A stretch of DNA of 40,322 bases, taken from Alphaproteobacteria bacterium (GTDB taxonomy: Bacteria; Pseudomonadota; Alphaproteobacteria; SMXP01). The stretch is taken from positions 1 through 40,322 of the forward strand of contig SMXP01000021.1 of NCBI GenBank assembly GCA_004356335.1, written 5' to 3'. Of the stretch, positions 1-7,218 are shown in pieces; position 1 is the stretch's first letter; every line of letters begins with the position of its first letter. The notes below the pieces were generated by a model. That model saw only the letters and a list, made by a program, of their open reading frames with translations. It searched no databases and had not been told where the DNA came from. Both the position numbers and the translations under genes were made by a program.

Positions 1-266
1 CCCACTTCCGGGGTCCACGGATCAATGCCGGGATTCACCGCCATCACTTCAAGCACGCCCAAATCGGCATCGCGGGCGAGCCGGATAAGCGTCTCCCCGT
101 CTTTGATCACATGCAGCCAAGTTTGACCGATAATGTCGTTTTGCTCTTGGGCAGCAGCCGGGGCGCCCAGCGCCAAAAACCCGGCAAACAGGAGACAGCT
201 TAAAGCGCCGACGCCACTCCGGAAGGGCTTCACGATGACCGGCATTCTGTTGTTCAGTAGATCCAT
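1..266 (-). CDS. Partial LysM-containing exported protein, probably an L,D-transpeptidase (5' part only)
   Basis: The reverse strand reads from ATG at 266 to the window edge, so only about 88 N-terminal residues are present. The N-terminus has a basic stretch followed by a hydrophobic segment ending in APAAAQ, which looks like a Sec signal peptide. A second ATG at 245 gives a more compact signal peptide and may be the real start. After the signal comes a LysM-like segment (HVIKDGETLIRLARDADLG) and then an NPGIDPW motif. That LysM-then-NPGxDPW order is typical of periplasmic ErfK/YbiS/YcfS/YnhG L,D-transpeptidases, which cross-link peptidoglycan or attach lipoproteins. The catalytic domain lies outside the window, so the enzyme assignment is inferred. 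A small Lpp-like lipoprotein gene lies just upstream on the same strand. Confidence 0.7.
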   Translation of the reverse strand, partial: MDLLNNRMPVIVKPFRSGVGALSCLLFAGFLALGAPAAAQEQNDIIGQTWLHVIKDGETLIRLARDADLGVLEVMAVNPGIDPWTPEV

Positions 267-370
267 GGCAATCTCGATGGGGTCCGGGTGCTAATCTTTT
301 TGAACTCAAAACAACGACAAGGCTACATTAAAGCGAAAAAGTTGCTAACTGGCAAATATCATTGATGCTC

Positions 371-420
371 AACAGACCCTCGAAAAGCACGAAAAGCGGG
401 TCTGTTGCCGAGAGGCAACA
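371..420 (-). promoter_or_regulatory. Overlapping, mutually exclusive inverted repeats in the leader of the LysM gene
   Basis: A 9-bp inverted repeat AACAGACCC (371-379) / GGGTCTGTT (398-406) shares bases 403-406 with a second perfect hairpin, TGTTGCC (403-409) / GGCAACA (414-420) with loop GAGA. Both cannot form at once. The structures lie about 105-155 nt upstream of the start at 266. An attenuator-like switch is possible, but no function is shown. Confidence 0.35.
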
Positions 421-466
421 GTTCACCACAAAAATGACATCTTAACGGTCTCAGAGGGCCAAAAGC

Positions 467-504
467 CACAAACCGGCGCGGTTCTATCAACCGGCCGGTT
501 TGTG
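467..504 (-). terminator. Rho-independent-like terminator downstream of the Lpp-like gene
   Basis: The arms CACAAACCGGC (467-477) and GCCGGTTTGTG (494-504) are perfectly complementary. The stem extends inward by CGGTT/AACCG with one bulged G, leaving a 5-nt loop. On the minus strand the stem is followed by GGCTTTTGG, a short U tract. It sits about 40 bp past the stop of the 544-738 gene and so probably ends that transcript. Confidence 0.6.
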
Positions 505-543
505 TCCCAAGATGGATATCAAAGTATGTCTTGGAGCCTTAGG

Positions 544-738
544 TTATTTCCTGAGGCCTTCCTGGAACATACGATCACATTTCTGATTACACTCTTGCGC
601 TAGGGCCAACGCTTCGTCAGCCGTCGCCTGTGCCCGGGCAATCTGCGCACGCAGATCGTCTTTGGTCGCGCACCCACCGAGTGCCATCATCGGGGCGATC
701 GCAATGACCGCCACTAAAACCTTAAGTCTTGGCTTCAT
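544..738 (-). CDS. Lpp/OprI-like alanine-zipper lipoprotein
   Basis: This is a 64-residue protein with a basic N-terminus, a hydrophobic core and lipobox LGGC, giving a predicted acylated Cys23. The mature part is a short Ala/Leu-rich coiled coil (DDLRAQIARAQATADEALAL) ending in RMFQEGLRK, which closely resembles the C-terminal end of Pseudomonas OprI/Lcr-type lipoproteins. The terminal RK could be the site of covalent attachment to peptidoglycan, as in Braun lipoprotein (family knowledge). Unusually, the zipper carries two cysteines, Cys50 and Cys54, one turn apart. A GGAGG ribosome site lies 6 nt before the ATG. The next gene on this strand is the LysM/L,D-transpeptidase-type gene, an enzyme class that can link Lpp to peptidoglycan in some bacteria, but a terminator separates them. 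Confidence 0.8.
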   Translation of the reverse strand: MKPRLKVLVAVIAIAPMMALGGCATKDDLRAQIARAQATADEALALAQECNQKCDRMFQEGLRK

Positions 739-934
739 TATTTTCCTCCATATAGCACTATACCCCCCGTCCTCGCTAAAGGAGGGCCGAGGTTATTTTC
801 ACAGAAATCGGAGATTTTCACAAGGGTTGAGACGACTTAATTCAGCTGAGCTAATAAAGCCTAATTCAACCTATAGGAGAGGGTTGGTCCATCCAATTTT
901 AATTGGATAGTGCGGTAATACAAAGCGCTTGGTT

Positions 935-1039
935 TAGAGCATTTCCGAGATTAATTGACTCATGAAAATGCTCTAGATTCCCAGTTTGGTCGCGTTTCCG
1001 GACGGAAAACCGGGTCCACTTTTCCTGGAAACGCTCTAG
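935..1039. repeat. Palindromic mosaic repeat pair (core-II-like hairpin + core-I hairpin)
   Basis: The first module, 935-976, has arms GAGCATTTC / GAAAATGCTC around an AT-rich centre. The second, 985-1039, read in reverse has arms GCGTTTCC / GGAAACGC around AAAAGTG-GACC-CGGTTTT. Both begin and end with TAG/CTA. The unit resembles the two-palindrome RIME elements of rhizobia. It lies upstream of the alpha/beta hydrolase gene. Confidence 0.8.
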
Positions 1040-1147
1040 TATCCGGGAAAACGCCCCATAACGCCTAATTCCTACGGAAATCAGGCGACTGAGTAGGTAT
1101 GCGGTACAGCCGGCCCCTTGGGGCATCCAGGGCGAGAGACGGGATTC

Positions 1148-2020
1148 ATGACCAGCTCGAACGGTTTCGATGAACGATTTTTCCGCTCTTCGGATGGGTT
1201 GACTTTGTATTACCGGGATTACGCGGCACACAATAGGGCAGCCCCCATTCTGTGCCTTGCGGGTCTAACCCGTAATTCCCGTGACTTTGAAGCGCTGGCC
1301 CCGCATTTGGTCAAAACGGGCCGACGGGTCATCACACTCGATCTGCGGGGTCGAGGTAAATCACAATACGATTCGAATCCCGGTAATTATGTTCTGCCGG
1401 TTTATGCCCAAGATGTCTTGGATTTTCTTGACCATCTCGGCTTGGAAAAGGTCATCCTCATCGGAACCTCTTTGGGCGGATTGGTTGCCCTGAAAGTGGC
1501 CGCCATTAACCTGTCACTGCTTGACGCGATCATCCTCAACGATATCGGACCGGTGGTAAGCCCTGAAGGTCTTGAAAGGATTGGAAGCTATGTAGGCAAC
1601 AGGGGCACTTTCCGGAGTTGGCATGAAACCGCCACCGCCTTGCGCCGTGTCAATGAATGGATCTATCCGGATTTTGACATGGCGGATTGGCTAACGCTGG
1701 CACGGCGTACGTTCCGAGAAACGCCTTCAGGCGAGATCAGCGCAGACTATGACCCCGCCATCGCCATACCTTTCGACAAAGGCCGGGATGTCGATCCGAG
1801 CATCGACCCCTGGACCTTGTTCGAAAAATTAAAGGCCGTGCCCATATTGGTCATTCGCGGTGCCGCGTCGGATATTCTTTCTGCTGAAACCCTAAATAAA
1901 ATGAAACAAATAAAGCCCGACCTGAAAAGCCTGATCGTAGAAAACCGCGGCCACGTTCCTTTGCTGACCGAAGCCCAATGTTTGCAGGCCATAAACAGCT
2001 TTTTGGCGGAGATCCCCTAG
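1148..2020 (+). CDS. Alpha/beta hydrolase
   Basis: The product has 290 residues from ATG 1148. A TTG at 1118 would add 10 residues that look like leader sequence, so I prefer the ATG, which is preceded by a weak purine-rich site. The nucleophile elbow is GTSLGG with Ser108. An oxyanion/HG-like segment is seen at LAGLTRNSRDFEALAP, the acid is probably Asp242 (GAASDILSAET) and the base His269 (ENRGHVPLLTEA). The Asp-Leu-Arg-Gly-Arg-Gly stretch after strand 4 is typical of the haloalkane dehalogenase/epoxide hydrolase/lactonase-like branch. The substrate cannot be inferred. No signal peptide is seen, so it is probably cytoplasmic. The stop codon TAG is the first three bases of a palindromic repeat, so the C-terminus abuts that element. 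Confidence 0.88.
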   Translation: MTSSNGFDERFFRSSDGLTLYYRDYAAHNRAAPILCLAGLTRNSRDFEALAPHLVKTGRRVITLDLRGRGKSQYDSNPGNYVLPVYAQDVLDFLDHLGLEKVILIGTSLGGLVALKVAAINLSLLDAIILNDIGPVVSPEGLERIGSYVGNRGTFRSWHETATALRRVNEWIYPDFDMADWLTLARRTFRETPSGEISADYDPAIAIPFDKGRDVDPSIDPWTLFEKLKAVPILVIRGAASDILSAETLNKMKQIKPDLKSLIVENRGHVPLLTEAQCLQAINSFLAEIP

Positions 2021-2068
2021 AGCGCATTCGAACCCAAAAACCGCGTACACTTTTTGTGAATGCGCTCC
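2018..2068. repeat. Palindromic repeat, GCGCATTC type (core I)
   Basis: The arms GCGCATTC / GAATGCGC enclose, on the reverse strand, AAAAGTG-TACG-CGGTTTT. The leading TAG is the stop codon of the upstream alpha/beta hydrolase. Near-identical copies occur at 20857, 34337, 40038 and 40220. Confidence 0.85.
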
Positions 2069-2170
2069 AGGGCTCGGGGGCCGTCTGACGTCTTTGAGAT
2101 AGATCAAGGAGCGCTGGCACCGTTTCCCCTATGAAACCGAGAGGATGTCGAATATCTGTTAGGACTTACC

Positions 2171-2557
2171 ATGAGCGATAAAGTGCCTTATGAGCTTTTA
2201 GGTGGCGAAAAGGGTGTCCGCCGACTATGCGACGCGTTTTACGACGTAGTGGATACATTGCCCGAGGCCAAAACAATCCGGCGGATGCACAAAGAAAATC
2301 TGGACGAAATCCGGCAAAAATTCTTCGAATATATGTCGGCCTGGCTGGGTGGCCCGCCGCTTTATCGCGATAAATATGGCGGCATGTGTATTACCGATCC
2401 TCATCGACCGTTTGCCATTGGGCCACAAGAGAGAGATATGTGGCTTTACTGTATGACTAAAGCGCTCGAACACATCGGCGCATCGGAAGAAGCAAAGAAA
2501 ATGATCGACCGGCCATTGTTCAACGTCGCCGATATGCTTCGCAACCGAGATAACTGA
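2171..2557 (+). CDS. Group II truncated haemoglobin
   Basis: This 128-residue globin has the short 2-on-2 fold length. It shows the family landmarks: B10 Tyr24 in DAFYDVVD, the segment SAWLGGPPLYRDKYGG, proximal His78 (ITDPHRPFAIG) and G8 Trp91 in PQERDMWLYCM, which marks group II (GlbO-like). Such proteins bind haem and have been linked to O2/NO/peroxide chemistry in the cytoplasm (family knowledge). The start ATG at 2171 follows a modest purine stretch. The gene stands alone between the alpha/beta hydrolase and a terminator, so context gives no specific partner. Confidence 0.92.
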   Translation: MSDKVPYELLGGEKGVRRLCDAFYDVVDTLPEAKTIRRMHKENLDEIRQKFFEYMSAWLGGPPLYRDKYGGMCITDPHRPFAIGPQERDMWLYCMTKALEHIGASEEAKKMIDRPLFNVADMLRNRDN

Positions 2558-2639
2558 ACAACCATCCCCTCTATTTTCCGTTGCCGGTTAAGCGAACCCG
2601 GCTGCCTTGCGGCAAGCTGATATTGCTGAAACCCATAAC

Positions 2640-2677
2640 AAAGCCGCGCCGACCAAATCAGAGGGGGCGCGGCTTTT
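2640..2677 (+). terminator. Rho-independent terminator after the truncated haemoglobin
   Basis: A perfect 11-bp stem AAAGCCGCGCC (2640-2650) / GGCGCGGCTTT (2666-2676) with a 15-nt loop is followed by a T tract. It is 83 bp downstream of the globin stop. Confidence 0.8.
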
Positions 2678-2711
2678 ACAGTGCAATCAGCCATTGGATT
2701 GGTTTGGTTAT

Positions 2712-2813
2712 TAGTGTTTCCAGGAAAAGTGGACACCGGTTTTCCGTCCGGAAACACGACAAATAAATAACTTAGGGTCGGGTTTTGATTCTATCAAAAC
2801 CGGAAAGACCCTA
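2712..2813. repeat. Palindromic mosaic repeat pair (core I + core II)
   Basis: Module 2712-2757 has arms GTGTTTCC / GGAAACAC around AAAAGTG-GACAC-CGGTTTT. Module 2773-2813 has outer arms GGGTC / GACCC and an inner stem GGTTTTGAT / ATCAAAACC with loop TCT. The terminal CTA (2811-2813) is the TAG stop codon of the flavin oxidoreductase gene on the opposite strand. Confidence 0.85.
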
Positions 2814-3821
2814 ACTCAAGGCCGGAATAATCTTCTCTCCAATCAGCTTGATGCATTCGGCCGGATCTTCATAGATGCGTAAGGCGATTTCATTGAGCCC
2901 TGCGCTTTGAAAATCTTTTAGTTCCTCAATAATGCGGTCAATGTCTTCCAGACCGCCCCATAAGGTCAGCCCATCAACCAGTTTGTTCACCACCTCGTCC
3001 GGCACCCCTTCGATCACATGGGTGTTAGCGGCATAGGCCCTGAAGAATGCTGCCATATTGTCGCGGACCAATTGGACATCGTCTTCATCAAGGAACGGAC
3101 GGAGATACATGGGAAACAACATGCCCCGCAACACCAACCATCTTCGGGCCTCGCGCCGTGCCGCTTCTTTATCCTTTTTCACATGCCAGGCAAAAAAGTT
3201 ATTGATAGGGAAATCGGCCACCGATTTGCCTTGTTCCTTCAACTTGTCATGAGCCATTTTAATATAATCGCCCACGATAGGCCGCGGGATATCGCTCATC
3301 ATGATCCCATCAGCCACTTCGGCAGAGAATTCCATCACCTTACGTTTGTTGGCGCCCACATATATGGTCGGCGGCGGCTGCGTAACCCAAGTGGGCTCAT
3401 ATTTGCGGACTTCATAAAGGTCGCCTTTGTAACTGAATATATCGCCCTTGGCCGCCATTCTGATAATATCGATACATTCGCGGATCGCCGGCATTCGCTT
3501 TTGCGGTTTGATGCCCATGGCCTCGATGGTACCGCCGCCGCCGCCCACGACGATAATCGCGCGCCCTTTCGATATTTCGTTGAGCGTCAACAACGACGTC
3601 GCCATTTTGATGGGGTGTAATTCAAAGGGACTGATCGCAATGGGGCCCATCTTTATTTTAGATGTTGCCTGGGCGAGGATAGCAAAACTGGCGAATATAT
3701 CCTTTCCGTCGAGCTTGTTGGGCATCCAAACGGCGCCAAACCCAAGGCTTTCCGCCAATTGCCCTAATTCTACGACCTCTTCAGCCGATTTGTCGGGCTC
3801 TAGAATGACATCAATTCTCAT
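2811..3821 (-). CDS. LLM-class flavin-dependent oxidoreductase (luciferase-like)
   Basis: This 336-residue TIM-barrel-type protein belongs to the bacterial luciferase/F420-dependent reductase superfamily. Visible landmarks are AESLGFGAVWMPNKLDG near the N-terminus, the GPIAISPFELHPIKMA strand, the Gly-rich VGGGGGTIEAMG loop that typically contacts the flavin phosphate, and PPPTIYVGANKRKVMEFSAE. Members oxidise or reduce small organics using reduced FMN or F420; which cofactor applies here is not evident. An AAGGAG site lies 8 nt before ATG 3821. It is divergent from a second family member at 4145 with a 323-bp shared upstream region. Its stop codon lies within a palindromic repeat. Confidence 0.85.
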   Translation of the reverse strand: MRIDVILEPDKSAEEVVELGQLAESLGFGAVWMPNKLDGKDIFASFAILAQATSKIKMGPIAISPFELHPIKMATSLLTLNEISKGRAIIVVGGGGGTIEAMGIKPQKRMPAIRECIDIIRMAAKGDIFSYKGDLYEVRKYEPTWVTQPPPTIYVGANKRKVMEFSAEVADGIMMSDIPRPIVGDYIKMAHDKLKEQGKSVADFPINNFFAWHVKKDKEAARREARRWLVLRGMLFPMYLRPFLDEDDVQLVRDNMAAFFRAYAANTHVIEGVPDEVVNKLVDGLTLWGGLEDIDRIIEELKDFQSAGLNEIALRIYEDPAECIKLIGEKIIPALS

Positions 3822-4144
3822 CCGCTTATCTCCTTACCGTTAGGTGCGGGTCATAGAATGCCGCAAGGGAGCCACTGGATGCCATGGCCCCCTTGTTCAC
3901 AGACCAAGCCGCGGCGGCGGGGACGGGGACAAGGACGGGATTGGTATAACCCCCTCAAGGAAAATCGGATCAGCACTATTCGTGGAATGGCGCCGCAGCA
4001 AGGCAGCGGATGCATCCTGGCAAAAGTAATCGTATCCTTAAACAGGTTAAGTGAGCACTAAATTCCAATGATCATCCCCCTGTGTGGCTATGCCATCATC
4101 AGGGGGCCATCGGTCGGAATATGTCACCATAAAGGGAGGCGACT
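3822..4144. promoter_or_regulatory. Divergent intergenic region with a structured leader hairpin (4062-4120)
   Basis: This 323-bp stretch separates the two divergent LLM genes and has no credible gene. On the plus strand just before the 4145 gene, CCCCCTG (4076-4082) pairs with CAGGGGG (4100-4106), an inner TGGC/GCCA stem extends it, and ATTCC (4062-4066) pairs with GGAAT (4116-4120). No U tract follows. A GGGAGG ribosome site is at 4134-4139. The structure could be a leader element or operator; this is inferred. Confidence 0.4.
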
Positions 4145-5113
4145 TTGTCCCAAAAAAAGGATCTTAAATTTGGCGTAGCCATTCCTCAGGTCTTCCTCAA
4201 CGGCAAGGCCGATATGGATTTGGTAAAAAACAGCATACGCACGGCGGAGGATCTCGGCTATCACAGTATGTGGGTCCAAGATCAAGTGCATGGCTACGTG
4301 CCCCTGCAAGAATCCGTCAGCCTGCTGTGTTATGCGGCGGCGGTGAGCTCTAAGGTCAAGCTCGGCGTGTCCGTTATCGTTTTTCCCGTGCGCAATCCGG
4401 TGCACCTTGCGAAAAGCCTCAGCACCCTTGATCAAATGAGCAATGGACGATTGATTTTAGGCATTGGACTTGGACCGCCATCGGGAAGTGAGGATTTTTA
4501 TCTTGCCTTTGGCACCAGTTACAAAGGGCGGGTACGTCGATTCAACGAGAATCTTAAAATCTTGAAATCGCTTTGGACCGAGGACAAAACGAATATAGAG
4601 GGTGAGTGGGCAACCCTTCACAACATTTCAATGGAACCAAAGCCCATCCAAAAACCCCATCCGCCTATTTGGATTGGCGGTCAGCACCCTAATGCGCTAC
4701 GCCGCGCCGTAAAATATGGCGACGGTTTTGCCTCGGCAGGACCCACTTCGACCGAAAACTATAAAAAACACGTGACTCTGGTTCGCCAGTATATGGAAGA
4801 AGAGGGACGCGATCCAGCCACCTTCACCATTTCCAAACGCGTCTATTTGGCTGTGGATGACAACGAAGACCGCGCCAAAAGCCGGCTCGATGATTGGTTC
4901 AACAAACGCTACAGCTGGATGGTGAAACACCGTCCGAAAATGGTCGAGCAAAGCTGTGTTTGGGGCAGCACCGCACGTGTCACCGAAGGTCTTGCCGACA
5001 TCCTGTCCGGCGGCGCCGAAATGCTGATCCTGAATCCCTTGTGGGACTATATGGAACAAATGGAGGCACTGGCATCGGAAGTGATCCCGCAGCTTAGGTC
5101 GAATGTCCCGTAA
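4145..5113 (+). CDS. LLM-class flavin-dependent oxidoreductase (F420-dependent reductase-like)
   Basis: This is a 322-residue member of the same superfamily as the divergent neighbour, but only distantly similar to it. Landmarks are AEDLGYHSMWVQDQV, the VSSKVKLGVSVIVFPVRNPVHLAK region, the GRLILGIGLG loop and KPHPPIWIGGQHPNALRRA. The start is TTG at 4145, chosen because GGGAGG lies 5 nt upstream and the first in-frame ATG would delete the first beta strand. The product is cytoplasmic. The pairing of two LLM oxidoreductases with an alpha/beta hydrolase nearby suggests turnover of a small organic compound, but nothing identifies it. Confidence 0.85.
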   Translation: MSQKKDLKFGVAIPQVFLNGKADMDLVKNSIRTAEDLGYHSMWVQDQVHGYVPLQESVSLLCYAAAVSSKVKLGVSVIVFPVRNPVHLAKSLSTLDQMSNGRLILGIGLGPPSGSEDFYLAFGTSYKGRVRRFNENLKILKSLWTEDKTNIEGEWATLHNISMEPKPIQKPHPPIWIGGQHPNALRRAVKYGDGFASAGPTSTENYKKHVTLVRQYMEEEGRDPATFTISKRVYLAVDDNEDRAKSRLDDWFNKRYSWMVKHRPKMVEQSCVWGSTARVTEGLADILSGGAEMLILNPLWDYMEQMEALASEVIPQLRSNVP

Positions 5114-5183
5114 GGAAGGATGCCGGCGGGATCGATATTGCCGCGAGCGAGAATCCGCACGAAGTATCAAAGCTTTCGGTCGC

Positions 5184-5888
5184 TCAACCGCCGGCGCAGC
5201 ATTCAATGGCCTCTGAATAACTCAGCCGTCGACATTCCGGAGAATCAAGCCAGCAACCGGACGACCATAGATAAACCGGCAGGATCTCCGGCTCGGATCC
5301 GTTGTTATGCCAGAAAGAATCAACCGCATACTGATTGCTTGTACCGCGTTCGATAATCGTGGCGGAATTGCTCGGCCAATCGTTAATCAACATGTTTCCG
5401 TAAATGACCGCTTCACCGATATCATGATAGGTCATCAGTCCGTCGTTCCGGAGAAAAGTCAAATAACTCGTCGTATTGGCGGATTCGTCAATACAATCCA
5501 ATTGACCGGCCTTGCCAAGATAAACAGCGCCGCCAATATCGCCCTCAATACCCGCCTTGGGACCTACTATTCTTTCGAGAAGGGCGATCGCAAGGCTAAT
5601 GCGTTTTCGCTCCTCTTCAGCATTTTGCGGACGCTGCACAAAAAGAGTGCGAACCTGAACCCATTCATCGTCGCTGATACTGACATTCGTTATGGACGTG
5701 CAGCCATAGCCATGACAGACATTAAAACTATGCCGCGTGCTATTTGTACCGACACGGTCTCTAAGCACATGTCCTACGGGAGAGCTCGTGCATCCGGCCA
5801 ACAAAACCACAAAGATCAGCGCTAACCAGCACCCCATTGACGAAAATCGAAGGTCCGATGATCCAGGTGAAAATTTACGCAATAACAT
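5184..5888 (-). CDS. Hypothetical lipoprotein
   Basis: This 234-residue protein starts at ATG 5888, which has GGAGAG 9 nt upstream; TTG 5903 is a weaker alternative. A basic n-region (LLRK), a hydrophobic stretch and LLAGC give a lipobox with Cys33. The mature part has a helical segment rich in E/R/K (NAEEERKRISLAIALLERI), then GQLDCIDESANTTSYL, later DWPSNSATIIERG and YAVDSFWHNNGSEPEI. I recognise this as a conserved alphaproteobacterial exported-protein pattern but cannot name a function. Several cysteines (mature CHGYGC, SSGCWLDSPEC and terminal ECC) could form disulfides in the periplasm. It is convergent with the LLM gene at 4145-5113. Confidence 0.75.
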   Translation of the reverse strand: MLLRKFSPGSSDLRFSSMGCWLALIFVVLLAGCTSSPVGHVLRDRVGTNSTRHSFNVCHGYGCTSITNVSISDDEWVQVRTLFVQRPQNAEEERKRISLAIALLERIVGPKAGIEGDIGGAVYLGKAGQLDCIDESANTTSYLTFLRNDGLMTYHDIGEAVIYGNMLINDWPSNSATIIERGTSNQYAVDSFWHNNGSEPEILPVYLWSSGCWLDSPECRRLSYSEAIECCAGG

Positions 5889-6290
5889 TTGTCCGCTCTC
5901 CAAAAGATTTCGCTCGTTCCTTCGCGGCCTGTGTTCAGGTCAAGCTCCCTTGGGCTTTCTCGTTAAGCCAGAGATCAAACGGAAATCCGTGAATAGAACA
6001 GCATTCGCCCATAGGCAGAGCAAGATGTTTATTTGCCGAACGAAAGACCTACATATCCCCACCTGAAACTTAACATCGCTCGCTGGAAGCGTATATATAC
6101 TTTATGCCATATGTCAAAATTCACCAATTAACCAAGCGGCGGCGGCAGGCGTCTCGTCGGCCACCATCCGAGTCGGAGACATCATCCCATTCATAGGGAA
6201 AACTCCGGCAAAAAACGGACCCTGCCCGGGCAATCGGTCCAAAACTCGGCCGGATTTTCGCTCAATCGCCAGTCCGCAGGCGGATCGAAT
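5889..6290. other. Non-coding stretch, no gene seen
   Basis: About 400 bp without a supported gene in any frame. A reverse-strand open frame covering 6114-6425 crosses a palindromic repeat and a terminator and has no recognisable domain. A small palindrome TGCCCGGGCA lies near 6224. The region presumably holds the promoter of the lipoprotein gene that ends at 5184. Confidence 0.5.
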
Positions 6291-6360
6291 TAGAATGTTT
6301 CCAGGAAAACCGGGTCCACCCCGGCCTTCGCCGGGGCATGCTTTTCCTGAATGCGCTCTA
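6291..6360. repeat. Hybrid palindromic repeat with nested CCCGG hairpin
   Basis: It begins like the GTTTCCAGG type and ends like the GAATGCGC type. The core is interrupted by a nested hairpin CCCCGGCCTTCGCCGGGG followed by CATGC. The same nested block occurs in reverse orientation in the repeat at 23333-23405. Confidence 0.75.
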
Positions 6361-6390
6361 ACGTGCTTAAGCCACCGGGAGACGTAAAAC

Positions 6391-6420
6391 AAGCGGCCGC
6401 CCAATGAAGAGCGGCCGCTT
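6391..6420 (-). terminator. Terminator of the nucleotidyltransferase/HAD/CDP-alcohol operon
   Basis: A perfect 10-bp stem AAGCGGCCGC (6391-6400) / GCGGCCGCTT (6411-6420) with a 10-nt loop. On the minus strand it is followed by GTTTTACG. It lies 28 bp beyond the stop codon at 6448. The stem contains two NotI-type octamers. Confidence 0.75.
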
Positions 6421-6447
6421 AACAAACAAAACTAAAAGTCAGATCCG

Positions 6448-7218
6448 TTATTCAGCAGCGTAAGGCGGGCTGCTTGTCAAACTGGCTTGATCTCTTTCCG
6501 AAACAAAAAGGCGCTGCACATTGGCCAGGTCTTCCTGCGTGTCCACCTCACCCCAAGTCAGACCTTCAATTGACGCCGCCTGGACGAAACCATCTCTTGC
6601 CATTTTGTCCACAACCATCAGATACCAGGCGTGCACCGCTTCAGGATCTTGCATGGCCTCCGCAATGGCTTGCGCAAAAAGCTGCGGGCCTTCGCCGCGG
6701 AAATACAAAAGGCCAATCGATTCGCCGTCCGTCTCCTCGCGCGACAATTTTTTGCCGACCGCCAAAAGACGCGTCCCATTGAGTTGAACTTTCATATCGT
6801 CATCGTCGTAAGACGACTTGCGATCAATGGTGATCGTGATCGGCGCGAGGGTACTGGAAAGAACACGCCGCGGTATTCTCGGCTCGAATAATGTATCACC
6901 ATTTACCAGTAGAAAATCACTGTCCATTTCATCAATCGCCATCCAACAACTGGCAAGGTTGTCCGATACCTGAAAGAAAGGATTGAAAATTGTCCGGATG
7001 CTGAGATTGGGACTTTGCCAAGGCGCCAAGGTACGCTCAACCGCCTCAGCACCAAACCCCGTGACGACACAAACGTTATTGACGCCGCAGTCATGTAAAA
7101 CCTTTATCTGCCGTTCAAGCATGGTAAGATGGCCGATTGGCAAAAGACACTTTGGTCGGTGTTGAGTCAAAGGAAGAAGTCGTGAACCGCGTCCCGCACT
7201 TAGTATTATAGCTTTCAT
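6448..7218 (-). CDS. Sugar/alcohol-phosphate nucleotidyltransferase (LicC/RmlA-like)
   Basis: The product is 256 residues from ATG 7218, where the family N-terminus MKAIILSAGRGSRL begins; longer readings upstream lie inside the HAD gene. Motifs seen are the nucleotide-binding AGRGSRLLPLTQHRPK loop and VNGDTLF with the metal-binding Asp. This family transfers a nucleotide, often CMP or UMP, to a phosphorylated small molecule. Its ATG overlaps the TGA of the HAD phosphatase gene (ATGA), so the two are probably translationally coupled. With the CDP-alcohol phosphotransferase two genes upstream, it plausibly makes a CDP-activated headgroup (inference), for example CDP-inositol or CDP-glycerol-type donors. 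A terminator follows at 6391-6420. Confidence 0.85.
   Translation of the reverse strand: MKAIILSAGRGSRLLPLTQHRPKCLLPIGHLTMLERQIKVLHDCGVNNVCVVTGFGAEAVERTLAPWQSPNLSIRTIFNPFFQVSDNLASCWMAIDEMDSDFLLVNGDTLFEPRIPRRVLSSTLAPITITIDRKSSYDDDDMKVQLNGTRLLAVGKKLSREETDGESIGLLYFRGEGPQLFAQAIAEAMQDPEAVHAWYLMVVDKMARDGFVQAASIEGLTWGEVDTQEDLANVQRLFVSERDQASLTSSPPYAAE

Noticed and set aside
3844..4061. Short plus-strand frames in the gap between the two LLM genes
   Set aside because: They are low-complexity, lack ribosome sites and end at the leader hairpin of the next gene.
6114..6425. Reverse-strand open frame of about 100 codons
   Set aside because: It runs through a palindromic repeat and a terminator stem, has no ribosome site or recognisable domain, and its composition reflects the repeat.
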